The notes: generated by a model not told the origin, from the letters alone. A stretch of 64,000 bases of DNA from SM1-73 sp964588305 (GCA_964588305.1 CAZPOP010000012.1:33352-97351); one strand, 5' to 3'; counted from the first letter of the stretch, positions 50,300 through 59,659 are shown. Numbers and translations are program-made.

Positions 50300-50729
50300 A
50301 GCGACTATACGACGGAGGCTTGCTCTTGAAGACCCGACAGCGTCCCTGAAAACCACTAGTTCGGCACCTTCATGCTTGCCCGGGACAGGGCCCGGTCCCA
50401 TGAGCGGTGATGGTCCGTCGCTTCCCCATCCTGAAGAATCGCTGAAATCCGAAGATTTTTCTTGACAAGAAGTGTAAAACTCATTAGTCTAAGATCACGG
50501 TGGGCATCAGTACGAAATCCTATAAGCGGAGCAATTCATGTGGTCGCCCGGCGAATTCTGCTTTACGTTAGCTTGGCAGAGACTAGATCCATTCCAACCA
50601 ACACCTGAAAAATCAGACGATCTGGTACAGCCTTATTCTCTTAAGGACAGAACGAAGTGAGTGCTTAGTTGTCCAGAAACAGAGTTTCTTTTGCAATTAA
50701 AACAGCCAAACAAACGGAGGTGAAGGAAA
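50300..50729. other. Gene-free interval between dnaG and the sorting-domain gene
   Basis: 430 bp with no supported gene. It holds the promoter at 50462 and then a leader of about 230 nt with no clear structure. Confidence 0.4.
50462..50490 (+). promoter_or_regulatory. Candidate promoter for the sorting-domain protein
   Basis: TTGACA (50462-50467), 17 nt, TAGTCT (50485-50490). A 5' leader of about 235 nt would precede the gene at 50730. Confidence 0.6.
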
Positions 50730-51671
50730 ATGAAAACTATCCCTGGTAAGCGAAGGCTGGTCACAAGCATAATGGTTCTGTTTGCTGCATGCTTTGCCGC
50801 GGCTGGCACCATTGCAGCTGATCCCGCGCTGGCGTCTCCTCCGAGCCGCCAGGCTGTTCCCATTAACATTTCTAACGATAGGGAAATCGTTGCTGCGCAT
50901 TGTCAGATTGGAGTCGCTGTTGCACGTGCGGTTCGTCTCGCCAAAATCGAATTCGTTCCCGGCCTGTGGATGAGCGCATGGTTAAGGGAGTGGGAGATTT
51001 CGCCTGGTTGGACGGAAAAAGACATCTACTGCCACATAGGAAATCTTCCCACGCAAGCACCAGGCAATTTTGACGTTGCCATCATAGATGTGGGCTCTAT
51101 TCTACTGAACGGCAGCGTTCCGGTCAGCCAAGGTACAGATCAGATACTGCCGGCATATCCAGGATTTGACGGCCAGGTTCTGCGGGTCGGCTTCGATAAA
51201 CGTGAGGCCTTACTGGCGTTGAACTTAGAAGCGCTGGGGCCTTCTTCGGAATATGAGGAATATCGGGTTACAGTCAGGGGTCGGATGCGAGGGGAAGGAC
51301 GCTGGTTTTACGGGTTCACGTTCATAAAGGTAGCGGGAGAGGAGCTGGCCAAGGCTCCGAACGCCACGCTAAAAGCACAACTTCAGACCCCGGATGCCTT
51401 TGGACTGTTTCAAAACCATCCTAATCCTTTCAATCCGGAAACCGAGATCAGCTACGATCTGCCCAATGATGCCTACGTGATCTTGACCGTTTTTAATGTT
51501 ATAGGTCAAAAAGTGAAGACCTTGGTGGACGAATCTCAGAACGCGGGACACAAGAGCGTTCGTTGGGGTGGAAAAGATGACAACGGCAACAGAGTGTCAA
51601 GCGGCGTTTACTTCTATCGCATCCAAGCCGGCGAATACAGCCAGACAAAAAGGATGGTTCTGGTCAAATAG
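50730..51671 (+). CDS. Exported protein with C-terminal sorting domain
   Basis: A 313-residue protein with a signal peptide (RRLVTSIMVLFAACFAAAG, cleavage near ALA). The middle (about 35-205) is a strand-rich domain I do not recognise, somewhat cohesin-like in pattern (VPINISNDREIVAAHCQIGV, AKIEFVPGLW, FDVAIIDVG, LLALNLEAL). The end is a textbook FCB sorting domain: FQNHPNPFNPETEISYDLP, ILTVFNVIGQKVKTLV, KSVRWGGKDDNGN, SSGVYFYRIQAGEY, KRMVLVK. Export by a type IX-like machine is inferred. The start follows AACGGAGGTGAAGGAAA. A terminator follows. Confidence 0.88.
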   Translation: MKTIPGKRRLVTSIMVLFAACFAAAGTIAADPALASPPSRQAVPINISNDREIVAAHCQIGVAVARAVRLAKIEFVPGLWMSAWLREWEISPGWTEKDIYCHIGNLPTQAPGNFDVAIIDVGSILLNGSVPVSQGTDQILPAYPGFDGQVLRVGFDKREALLALNLEALGPSSEYEEYRVTVRGRMRGEGRWFYGFTFIKVAGEELAKAPNATLKAQLQTPDAFGLFQNHPNPFNPETEISYDLPNDAYVILTVFNVIGQKVKTLVDESQNAGHKSVRWGGKDDNGNRVSSGVYFYRIQAGEYSQTKRMVLVK

Positions 51672-51980
51672 GAAACAGGACGAACTAAGATAAAAGGAGC
51701 CCTGCCTCTGGCGGGGCTCTTTTTTTGGAAGTTTCAGTATTTCGTTTCTTGACTACAGAAAAAGATCTAACCGGATAGACGGGTTTTCTGAGCCTGTCTC
51801 TAACGGCTCAGCGATTAATTGCGGGACCGGAAGATTCGGGCCCTCGGGTGGGGCTCCCGGCCAGCAATCGAAATCGCCCTTGGCCTTCAAAGGGTTACGC
51901 CCAGTCACGGTGGGGTTGGGCCCGCACCCGATCACATCGAGAGATTTGATTTGGAGTGAAAATTAACTGGCAAAAAAATC
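51672..51980. other. Interval between sorting-domain gene and tRNA cluster
   Basis: Contains the terminator at 51697 and about 230 bp without a supported gene. A minus-strand frame (51753-51935) is open but lacks a domain and a ribosome-binding site. Confidence 0.4.
51697..51726 (+). terminator. Rho-independent terminator
   Basis: GAGCCCTGCC (51697-51706) pairs with GGCGGGGCTC (51710-51719, one G-T pair), followed by a run of seven T. Confidence 0.9.
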
Positions 51981-52009
51981 TTGACTTGAAAAGGCTTTTG
52001 GCGTACTAT
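51981..52009 (+). promoter_or_regulatory. tRNA cluster promoter
   Basis: TTGACT (51981-51986), 17 nt, TACTAT (52004-52009), 20 bp before the first tRNA. Confidence 0.8.
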
Positions 52010-52028
52010 AGTGGATGAGTGATTATTG

Positions 52029-52102
52029 GGGCCCATAGCTCAGTTGGTTAGAGCAACTGACTCATAATCAGTGGGTCGCAGGTTCGAGTCCTGCTGGGCC
52101 CA
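52029..52102 (+). tRNA. tRNA with CAU anticodon (Ile2 or Met)
   Basis: Acceptor GGGCCCA pairs with TGGGCCC; anticodon loop CTCATAA; T arm GCAGG-TTCGAGT-CCTGC; discriminator A at 52102. CCA is not encoded. CAT can be elongator Met or, after lysidine modification, Ile (AUA); the GGGCCC acceptor and GACTCATAATC stem recall tRNA-Ile2 but the choice is not safe by eye. Confidence 0.93.
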
Positions 52103-52131
52103 GCTGTTAGCGGTTCAGGGTTGGTGGTCCA

Positions 52132-52163
52132 TGGTTCATGGAAGTGAGCTTTCACCATGAACC
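52132..52163. repeat. Hairpin between the two tRNAs
   Basis: GGTTCATGG faces CCATGAACC around AAGTGAGCTTTCA; more CCATGGTTC/GAACCATG copies flank it. It may be a processing signal or a small repeat. Confidence 0.65.
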
Positions 52164-52191
52164 GTGAACCATGAACTTGCGCGTGGCGCAT

Positions 52192-52268
52192 GGGCGATTA
52201 GCTCAGTTGGTTAGAGCGTTCGGTTCACATCCGAAAGGTCACTGGTTCGAATCCAGTATTGCCCACCA
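52192..52268 (+). tRNA. tRNA-Val (anticodon CAC)
   Basis: Acceptor GGGCGAT pairs with ATTGCCC (one G-T); anticodon stem TTCGG/CCGAA encloses TTCACAT with CAC; T arm CTGG-type GGTTCGAATCC. The discriminator A is followed by an encoded CCA (52266-52268), unlike the two other tRNAs. Confidence 0.95.
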
Positions 52269-52391
52269 TATGGGGCTTACCGAAGATGCTTTGAGAGGGC
52301 TGAATGAGGTTTAGGCGCGAAAAAGGGGGAAGTAAAAAATCGTATAGGGTTCCTGTAAGGCTTCTGGAAAATCAAAAAGGAATCACGACTC

Positions 52392-52427
52392 AAAGTGCAC
52401 AGAAAACCTGTGCACTTTTTTGTTTTT
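52392..52427 (+). terminator. Rho-independent terminator after the tRNA cluster
   Basis: AAAGTGCACAG (52392-52402) pairs with CTGTGCACTTT (52408-52418), followed by a T-rich run. Confidence 0.88.
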
Positions 52428-52488
52428 ATGGCAGAAATGCATCACCCTGCTAGATAGGTTTATCCCGAGGAACCAAAGGAGAGAGTTG

Positions 52489-53208
52489 ATGGAAAAAGAC
52501 AAGGACATGGAGATGGTTTTGAAGCTCCAAGGAATAGATTATGAGTTAGGAGAACTGGAGAGATCCAAAGACTACCTGCCCGATATGATAAATAACTTGG
52601 AAAGCGAAATACGGGAGACTTCTGAAGCGTTAGAGAGTTCTGAGAAACAATTGACCGAGCAGACCATTCTTCATAACAAGCTGGATGTGGAGCTTGCCAC
52701 ACTGAACCAGGAATTGGCTAAATTGCAGAAGCAAATGCAGGTGATTAAGACCAACAAGGAATACGATGCCTTAACCAACGAGATTGTTAATCGAAAGCTG
52801 AGAATCTCCTCGACGGAAGAGGAAATATTAAAGATTCTGACCAACCTGGATGAACTAAAGGAGAAAATCAAGGAGTATAAGCAAAAACTGCAAGAGGTGG
52901 ACAAGGATAATTCGGCTCAACTGGCCTATTTGAAAAAAGAGCTGGATTCCATAGAAGATAAGATAAAGGTAAAAAAAGGTGAGCGTAAGAATCTCACCGT
53001 GAGGATCGACAAAACGCTCTTATCCACATACGAGAGGGTAAGAAAGGGGAGGGGGGATCAGGTGGTGGTGGCGATCAGGAAGAGGGCTTGTACGGGATGC
53101 TATAAGGGCATCCCTCCCCAGACCATTCAGGAGATAAAAAAAGGGGAGCAGATATTCACCTGCGATAACTGTGGGAGGATTCTGATCTGGACCGAGGATT
53201 CTTCCTGA
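52489..53208 (+). CDS. C4-type zinc-ribbon coiled-coil protein (CT398/DUF164-like)
   Basis: A 239-residue protein with a long coiled coil (about 10-170; LEELEKSKDYLPD-like LGELERSKDYLPDMI, LNQELAKLQKQMQVIKTNKE) and a C-terminal zinc ribbon CTGCYKGIPPQ...CDNCGRIL, the pattern of Chlamydia CT398 and related proteins. The segment VIKTNKEYDALTNEI is the family signature. Relatives bind nucleic acid or interact with sigma-54 in Chlamydia; function in this organism is unknown. The start at 52489 has AAAGGAGAGAG at 4-6 nt, better than the upstream ATG at 52420. Confidence 0.88.
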   Translation: MEKDKDMEMVLKLQGIDYELGELERSKDYLPDMINNLESEIRETSEALESSEKQLTEQTILHNKLDVELATLNQELAKLQKQMQVIKTNKEYDALTNEIVNRKLRISSTEEEILKILTNLDELKEKIKEYKQKLQEVDKDNSAQLAYLKKELDSIEDKIKVKKGERKNLTVRIDKTLLSTYERVRKGRGDQVVVAIRKRACTGCYKGIPPQTIQEIKKGEQIFTCDNCGRILIWTEDSS

Positions 53209-53385
53209 AGTCTTGGTTATCAGATTTGTTTTGGAGAAATGAAGGAGTGGCTCGGGCGCTCCGCCCAAGGGGGATTTGCCCGGCAACATCAAATGTGGTG
53301 CAAGTTTTTGTCTAATGGGCTGCAGGTTGCCTTAAGGTACAACAGGTCGCATGGCTCGACTTGCCATACAAAGATAGAGGCTTAA

Positions 53386-54858
53386 GTGAAAAAGATCGAA
53401 AAGGTGGGATTGACTTTCGACGACGTGCTTCTGGTGCCGCAGAAATCTGAGGTGCATCCAAAGGAGGTGGACGTTTCGACCTGGGTCACCAAGAATATCA
53501 GGCTGAACATACCCATTCTAGGTGCCGCCATGGACACGGTGACTGAATCTCGGCTCGCCATCGCCTTAGCCAGAGAAGGCGGAATCGGAGTGATCCACAA
53601 GAATATGACCGTCCGGAAACAGGCATCCGAGGTGGACAAGGTGAAAAGGTCGGAAAGCGGGATGATCGTGGATCCGGTTACCCTGCCTCCAGAGAAAATG
53701 ATAGGTGAGGCTCTGGAAGTGATGAGGATATTCTCCATCTCCGGCGTCCCGGTCACCAAAAAAGGGAAACTTCTGGGGATCTTAACCAACAGGGATCTGA
53801 GGTTCCAGAAAGACTTAAGCAAGAAGATCGGCGAGGTGATGACCAAAAGAAAGCTGATCACTGTCCCCGAAGGCACCACTTTGGAACAAGCGCAGGAGAT
53901 TTTGCACAAAAACAGGATCGAGAAACTTCTAGTGGTGGATAAGAAGAACAACCTGAAAGGGATGATCACGGTCAAAGACATAATGAAGAACATTCAGTAT
54001 CCCAACTCCTGCAAGGATTCCCGAGGCCGGCTCAGAGTGGGAGCGGCAGTGGGAGTGGCAAAAGACCTGATGGCGCGGACCTCCGCCCTGGTTGAGGCGG
54101 GCGCCGATCTTCTGGTCATGGATTCTTCACACGGCCATTCCAAGGGAGTCATCGATGCTGTCGGCAAGATGAAAGGGAGGTTCCCCTCAGTTCCCTTGGT
54201 TGCAGGCAACGTGGCCACCAAACAGGGAACTCTGAATCTGATCGAAGCTGGGGTAGACTGCGTCAAGGTGGGAGTCGGTCCCGGTTCCATCTGTACCACC
54301 CGGGTGGTCATAGGAGCGGGGGTTCCACAGATAACCGCGATTCTGGATTGTGCCGAGGTTGCAAGAAAACGTAACGTCCCCATAATTGCGGACGGTGGAA
54401 TAAGATACTCCGGCGACCTCACCAAAGCCTTGGCCGCGGGAGCGGATGTGGTGATGATCGGAAGTCTTTTTGCCGGAACCGAAGAAAGCCCTGGGGAAAC
54501 CATACTCTATGAAGGAAGAACCTTTAAAGTATACCGGGGGATGGGCTCCATAGAAGCCATGAAGATGGGCGGCAAGGAGAGGTATTTTCAGGAACACCAA
54601 CTCGAAGCCAAAAAGCTTGTGCCCGAAGGAATAGAGGGCCGGGTTCCCTACAAAGGGAATCTATCTGAGTCGGTATATCAGCTGATTGGTGGACTTAGAG
54701 CGGGCATGGGAATTTGCGGAGCCCGGAACATTAAGGAGCTTGCGGAAAAAGCGGAGTTTATCAGGGTCACCTATGCAGGTTTGCGGGAGAGCCATCCCCA
54801 CGATGTGATCATAACCAAGGAGGCACCCAATTATCAGATAAGTCAGGATTTTCAATAA
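53386..54858 (+). CDS. guaB: IMP dehydrogenase
   Basis: A 490-residue GuaB, which oxidises IMP to XMP with NAD in guanine nucleotide synthesis. The TIM barrel begins VGLTFDDVLLVPQKSEV; two CBS domains (about 95-205) give PPEKMIGEALEVM and KLITVPEGTTLEQAQEI; the catalytic loop is GVGPGSICTTRVV with active-site Cys; the flap ends YRGMGSIEAMKMGG and the Arg-Tyr pair is in KERYFQEH. It starts with GTG at 53386. No riboswitch is evident upstream. Confidence 0.97.
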   Translation: MKKIEKVGLTFDDVLLVPQKSEVHPKEVDVSTWVTKNIRLNIPILGAAMDTVTESRLAIALAREGGIGVIHKNMTVRKQASEVDKVKRSESGMIVDPVTLPPEKMIGEALEVMRIFSISGVPVTKKGKLLGILTNRDLRFQKDLSKKIGEVMTKRKLITVPEGTTLEQAQEILHKNRIEKLLVVDKKNNLKGMITVKDIMKNIQYPNSCKDSRGRLRVGAAVGVAKDLMARTSALVEAGADLLVMDSSHGHSKGVIDAVGKMKGRFPSVPLVAGNVATKQGTLNLIEAGVDCVKVGVGPGSICTTRVVIGAGVPQITAILDCAEVARKRNVPIIADGGIRYSGDLTKALAAGADVVMIGSLFAGTEESPGETILYEGRTFKVYRGMGSIEAMKMGGKERYFQEHQLEAKKLVPEGIEGRVPYKGNLSESVYQLIGGLRAGMGICGARNIKELAEKAEFIRVTYAGLRESHPHDVIITKEAPNYQISQDFQ

Positions 54859-55078
54859 TATAATTGAGGGGGCCATTCATGTGGAACATCCCGCCATAGG
54901 CGGGGAATCGCCCCTACTCTGGTTGGCAACGGACACCTTGTCCGGTTACCATAGATGGCTCTAGTGAAGGACTTGATCGCAATTTTGAGATTTGAAATCG
55001 TATTATTTGTTGGTATATTTGTTAATTTCAGAAAGAGGTTCAAAAGAATGAGTTAGATTTGCCAAAGCAGAATAGATG

Positions 55079-55111
55079 ATCGCCCCGAGCCCCCATTTGG
55101 GGATCGAGGGG
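55079..55111 (+). repeat. 33-nt hairpin repeat inside RNase P RNA, copy 1
   Basis: Begins ATCGCCCCGAGCCCCC and ends GGGGATCGAGGGG; forms the P3 helix region. Copy 2 is at 55394. Confidence 0.85.
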
Positions 55112-55393
55112 AGGAAAGTCCGAGCTCTCCAGGGCAGAGTGCCTCGTAACCCGAGGGCCCGAAAGGGACGGAAAGTGCCACAGAAAAAAGACCGGCCATT
55201 TGGCTAAGGGTGAAAAGGTGGTGTAAGAGACCACCCTTTTCCGTGGTAACACGGGGATGGGCAAACCCCACTCGAGAGCAAGACCGAATAAGGAAGGAGA
55301 GGCTGCCCGCCTCGTCCCGAACCTTTAGGTTGGGTAAAACTTCTGGGTAGGTCGCTTGAGGTGCCGAGCGATCGGCATCCCAGATTGATGATC

Positions 55394-55426
55394 ATCGCCC
55401 TGAGCCCCCATTTGGGGATCGAAGGG
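55394..55426 (+). repeat. 33-nt hairpin repeat inside RNase P RNA, copy 2
   Basis: Begins ATCGCCCTGAGCCCCC and ends GGGGATCGAAGGG; two differences from copy 1. It occupies the P19-like position near the 3' end. Confidence 0.85.
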
Positions 55427-55527
55427 AACAGAACTCGGCTTATTTTCCGCTTTGGCCATTTTTTTCCGAAAGTAAAGGACAGTCCCCTAAGATGGGCAGG
55501 TCTGGTTACACCCTACTGAGGCAGAAA

Positions 55528-57281
55528 ATGCAGGCAAAATGGGAGCTTCTCCCCGAACCCGATCATCAGCAGGTAACAGATTTGGCTTCCCAGCTTTCTT
55601 TACCTCCCATCATAGCCAGGATATTGGCCAGTCGGGGTATGGATACAAAAGAAAAGGCTGAAAGATTTCTCAATCCCAGCTTAACAGATTTGTGTGATCC
55701 CTATCTCTTGCACGACATGGACAAAGGTGTGGACAGGGTGATTCGGGCCCTGAGGGAACAAGAGAAGGTTATGATCTTTGGGGACTATGACGTGGACGGA
55801 ATAACTGCTACTTCTCTTTTGTTTCTGGTGCTGAACAAGCTGGGTGCAGGGGTATCATACTACTTGCCCAATCGCTTAGTCGAGGGGTACGGTCTCTCTG
55901 AAGAAGGGATCATGGAGGCGGGAAAGAGAGGGGTAAAACTCATCATCTCAGTAGATTGCGGAGTAACCGCAGTGCGCGAGGTGATATTTGCTAAGGAGAG
56001 GGGAATCGACACCATTATCACCGATCACCACGAACCGCAGGAAATTCTTCCCGAGGCAGTCGCCATCATAAATGCCAAGCAGAAACCTGCAAGATCTACA
56101 GGAGTGGCCCGGCAGGACTTGGCCTTCTCAGGTACGGACGATATGGTTCATACTGCGGGGCAGGAGGTTCAAGTGGGTGAATATCCGGGAGGTGAGCTCT
56201 CCGGAGTGGGTGTGGCTTTCAAATTCGCTCAGGCCATCTACCGGAGATTGGGGCAGGACGAGACCGAATTGGAAGATCATCTGGATTTGGTGGCTCTGGG
56301 GACGGCTGCCGATATCGTCCCTCTGGTTGTGGAAAACCGAATCTTAACCAAGTTCGGAATGAACCAGGTCGCCCGAACTACCAAGCCCGGCCTGAAGTCT
56401 TTGATATTCGTCTCGGGGATTTTGGGTCAGCAGATAGGAACCGGTCAGGTGGTCTTCATACTAGCTCCCCGGATAAATGCAGTGGGCAGGCTGGGAGATG
56501 CGGAACTGGCCATAAGACTCCTCACCACCAGGGACGAAGTCAAAGCATCCGAGATGGCCAGACTTTTGGATCAGGATAATCGAAAAAGAAAAAATATCGA
56601 CGAGTCCACCCTCAAAGAAGCTCTGGAGATGATCGAACAGGAGGTCGACCTGAACCAAGATAAAGCCATCGTCTTAGCCTCTTCCGGCTGGCACCCAGGG
56701 GTCATAGGAATCGTCGCTTCCCGATTGGTGGAGAGATTTCATCGTCCCACCATCATGATCGCAGTTGATCAGGACGAAGGAAAGGGTTCTGCCAGAAGCA
56801 TCCCCGGATTTCATCTGTACGAGGCATTGGGGGAATGCGACGAATTTCTGATCAGATACGGAGGACACAAATATGCCGCCGGACTTTCCATTTCAGAAAA
56901 AGAAGTCAGTCCCTTTCGGGAAAAATTCAAAAAGGTGTCGGGTGAACGACTGACGGATGATGATTTGCTGCCCAGGTTATTCATAGATGCGGAGTTGGAA
57001 TTGGTTCAAATTAACAGTGATTTCGTAAAGCTGCTGGATCTTTTTGCTCCTTTTGGCCCTCAGAATCACCGGCCCGTCTTCCAAACCCGAGGTTTGAGTG
57101 TTTGGGGGGAGCCACACGTGGTGGGAAAGAATCATCTAAGGCTCCGTGTGAAAAAGGATAAGACCGTCTTCGACTGCATAGGCTTCGGGTTGGGGGACAT
57201 GGCCAAACCTCTGTCCATGAAGGGAATCAAGCTCGATTTGGCTTATGTCGTGGAAACCAACTACTGGAACGACACATACAA
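55528..57281 (+). CDS. recJ: Single-stranded-DNA exonuclease RecJ (3' end in assembly gap)
   Basis: The first 584 residues of RecJ, the 5'-3' exonuclease of recombination and mismatch repair; only the last few residues fall in the gap. The DHH motifs are IFGDYDVDGITATSLL, ISVDCGVTAVREV, TIITDHHEPQEI and the later GVGVAFKFAQA; the DHHA1 end has GWHPGVIGIVASRLVERF and RYGGHKYAAG. Between NAKQ and YPGGELSGVGVAF lie about 35 extra residues (ARSTGVARQDLAFSGTDDMV...), where other RecJ proteins have only a few. ATG at 55528 is preferred (TGAGG at 6 nt); 55492 would add 12 residues. Confidence 0.93.
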
Positions 57282-57381
57282 NNNNNNNNNNNNNNNNNNN
57301 NNNNNNNNNNNNNNNNNNNNNNNNNNNNNNNNNNNNNNNNNNNNNNNNNNNNNNNNNNNNNNNNNNNNNNNNNNNNNNNNN
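57282..57381. other. 100-N assembly gap between recJ and meaB
   Basis: A scaffold join of nominal size. recJ lacks only its last residues, but about 90 residues of MeaB are missing, so the true gap is larger than 100 bp. Any reading frame through it is artificial. Confidence 0.98.
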
Positions 57382-58068
57382 GGCGGGGCGCTTTTGGGTG
57401 ATCGAATAAGGATGCAGGATCTGACCACTCAGGAGGGAGTGTTCATCCGGAGCATGGCCACCCGGGGCTCCTATGGCGGCCTGGCCACCTCCACCAAGGA
57501 GGTCAGTCTGGTTTTGGACGCCTTTGGCAAAGACTGGGTTCTTATAGAGACCGTCGGAGTGGGACAGGTGGAGTTGGACGTGGTGAACGCCTGCGACACC
57601 ACCCTGGTGGTCTTCGTCCCCGAGTCGGGTGATTCCATCCAGGCCATGAAGGCAGGTCTGATGGAGATCGCGGACATCTTCGTGGTAAACAAATCCGATC
57701 GGGAAGGCGCCAGAAGAATGATCTCTGAATTGGACATGATTTTGGATATCCGCAGAAAAAAAGGGAAATGGGAGTATCCCATTGTCTCCACCGAGGCCAT
57801 GAACAACAAGGGAATTGATCTTCTGTTCGCCAAGATTTCCGAACACAGAGATTTCATCACCGACAACGGAGTTTTGGAGCAACACAGGAAAAATCAGATC
57901 AAAGTTGATCTGAGAAAAATCATCGAGCTCAAGGTAAAAGAGCTGATAGACGAGAAAATTTTGAGCTCTTTTAACATAGAAGAAATTGCGGAAAAGGTTT
58001 ACAAAGGCGAGGACGATCCATATTCAGCCGGAGAGAGAGTTTTAAACAAGATCAATCTTGACAAATGA
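57382..58068 (+). CDS. meaB: MeaB-type GTPase chaperone of methylmalonyl-CoA mutase (5' end in gap)
   Basis: The C-terminal 228 residues of MeaB/ArgK-like GTPase, which protects and reloads the B12 cofactor of methylmalonyl-CoA mutase. Visible segments: GALLGDRIRMQDL, GVFIRSMATRGSYGGLA, VLIETVGVGQVELDV (switch region D-x-x-G type with ETVGVGQ), DTTLVVFVPESGDSIQAMKAG and the guanine-specific IFVVNKSDREGA. The Walker A loop is in the missing part. It lies 187 bp upstream of the mutase catalytic gene. Confidence 0.93.
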   Translation, partial: GGALLGDRIRMQDLTTQEGVFIRSMATRGSYGGLATSTKEVSLVLDAFGKDWVLIETVGVGQVELDVVNACDTTLVVFVPESGDSIQAMKAGLMEIADIFVVNKSDREGARRMISELDMILDIRRKKGKWEYPIVSTEAMNNKGIDLLFAKISEHRDFITDNGVLEQHRKNQIKVDLRKIIELKVKELIDEKILSSFNIEEIAEKVYKGEDDPYSAGERVLNKINLDK

Positions 58069-58255
58069 AAGATATTGTAGTGGCGGAGCTTGCTCCGCTT
58101 CCTTTTCGCAGGAAGGTGTCTGAACACAGCTTATGGCGCTAGGAAAAGGCCAAAATCGAGTAGCTCAGGGTTTATCCATCGGCTCCCAGCCGTGAAGGCT
58201 TGGCTGCGAGTGATTCCCAGAGACTTTTTGGAATGAAAAGAAACGAGGTGATTCT

Positions 58256-59487
58256 ATGCTGAGCCCGACCACAAAAAAGGAAATTGCCGATCAAAAGGAG
58301 AAATGGGAAAAGGAGAAGGAGAAAAGCAAACGTCCTTCGGATAGAAAGTTCATCAGCGTGTCGGGTGAGTCGGTCAAGGAGATGTATACTCCCTTGGACA
58401 TTGAGGATCTCGATTATAACCGCGACTTGAGTTTTCCCGGCGAGTATCCTTACACCAGAGGAATCAGAAAAGACATGTACCGGGGGCGTTTGTGGACCAT
58501 GCGGCAGTTTTCCGGGATGGGAACTCCACGACAAACCAACGAAAGATATCATTTTCTCCTGGACAGGGGACAAACCGGACTTTCGGTGGCGTTTGATCTT
58601 CCCACTTTGATGGGGTGGGATTCTGACCAACCCTTATCATTGGGGGAGGTCGGAATATGCGGGGTGGCGATCGATTCGCTCGAGGACATGGAGATGCTCT
58701 TTGACCGCATATCTTTAGACAAGATATCCACTTCCATGACCATCAACGCCCCGGCATCCATCCTTTTGGCCATGTATATCGCCGTGGGGGAAAAGCAGGG
58801 CGTGCCTTCGGAGAAGTTGACCGGTACCGTGCAAAATGACATTCTGAAAGAATACATCGCTCAGAAGGAATGGATTTTCCCGCCTGAGCCTCACATGAGA
58901 CTGATCACCGACTTAATCGCCTTCTGTACCCAACACGTTCCCAAATGGAACACCATATCCATCTCCGGCTATCACATCAGGGAAGCTGGATCCACCGCAG
59001 TCCAGGAGTTGGCTTTTACCCTGGCGGACGGTTTTGCCTATGTGGAGGCAGGAATAAAGGCGGGATTGGACGTGGACGATTTCGCTCCCCGACTCTCCCA
59101 TTTCTTCAATTCCCATCTGGACTTCTTCGAGGAGGTGGCCAAATATCGGGCGGCCCGAAGGATCTGGGCAAGACACATGAGGGAAAAATACAAGGCCAAA
59201 AAGCCGGGATCGTGGCTTTTGAGATTTCATACCCAGACCGCCGGCTGCAGCTTGACCGCCCAGCAGCCTGAGAACAACATCGTCCGCACCGCCTATGAAG
59301 CATTAGCTGCAGTTATGGGTGGGACCCAGAGTCTTCATACCAATTCCATGGACGAGACCTATGCTTTGCCCTCAGAGCATGCAGTTCAGATAGCTTTGAG
59401 AACCCAGCAGTTGATTGCCCATGAGACCGGCGTGGCCAATACCATAGATCCTTTGGCTGGCTCCTATTATGTCGAGGCCTTGACCAA
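58256..59487 (+). CDS. Methylmalonyl-CoA mutase, catalytic (large) subunit (3' end in gap)
   Basis: The first 411 residues of an MCM-family catalytic subunit. Characteristic parts are YPYTRGIRKDMY, WTMRQFSGMGTPRQTNERY, LSVAFDLPTLMGWDSD, STSMTINAPASILLAMY, GTVQNDILKEYIAQKEWIF, FHTQTAGCSLTAQQPENNI and QSLHTNSMDETYALPS. This is the substrate-binding TIM barrel of the two-subunit (alpha/B12) type; about 130-150 residues should follow. Together with MeaB and the B12 subunit it interconverts methylmalonyl-CoA and succinyl-CoA. The start follows GAGGTGATTCT. Confidence 0.95.
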
Positions 59488-59587
59488 NNNNNNNNNNNNN
59501 NNNNNNNNNNNNNNNNNNNNNNNNNNNNNNNNNNNNNNNNNNNNNNNNNNNNNNNNNNNNNNNNNNNNNNNNNNNNNNNNNNNNNNN
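59488..59587. other. 100-N assembly gap inside the mutase gene
   Basis: The mutase gene enters the gap about 140 residues before its usual end, so the true missing length probably exceeds 400 bp. The few codons after the gap (PSTGGNATNP) do not match a mutase C-terminus and may be repeat DNA. Confidence 0.97.
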
Positions 59588-59619
59588 GCCCCGTCTACGG
59601 GAGGGAATGCAACTAATCC

Positions 59620-59641
59620 GTAGGTCGGGCACCTTGCCCGA
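59620..59641. repeat. Dispersed GTAGGTCGGGC/GCCCGA repeat
   Basis: GTAGGTCGGGC-ACCTT-GCCCGA, a short member of the family at 10071, 16051, 16447 and 61524. Confidence 0.7.
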
Positions 59642-59659
59642 TCCTTGAGAGGAAAGACC

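Larger units (their letters stand above)
55061..55456 (+). ncRNA. rnpB: RNase P RNA, class A
   Basis: The catalytic RNA that trims tRNA 5' ends. P1 pairs GCCAAAGC (55061-55068) with GCTTTGGC (55449-55456). Conserved segments are GAGGAAAGTCCG (CR I), GGTGTAAGAGACCACC, GAGCAAGACCGAATA, AGATTGATGATC and ACAGAACTCGGCTTA (CR V). Two hairpins, in the P3 position (55079-55111) and near the 3' end in the P19 position (55394-55426), carry nearly identical 33-nt sequences (31 of 33 identical), including the 21-nt core GAGCCCCCATTTGGGGATCG plus A. This looks like a repeat present twice in one structural RNA. Confidence 0.95.

Noticed and set aside
51753..51935. 60-residue minus-strand open frame before the tRNA cluster
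   Set aside because: No ribosome-binding site or domain; the DNA lies between a terminator and a tRNA promoter.
55492..58068. A single 858-residue open frame covering RecJ and MeaB
   Set aside because: It exists only because the 100-N gap happens to keep the frame. The two sides belong to different families and each lacks sequence lost in the gap.
59588..59623. PSTGGNATNP as the end of methylmalonyl-CoA mutase
   Set aside because: It does not resemble a mutase C-terminus, lies next to a dispersed repeat and follows a gap of unknown length.
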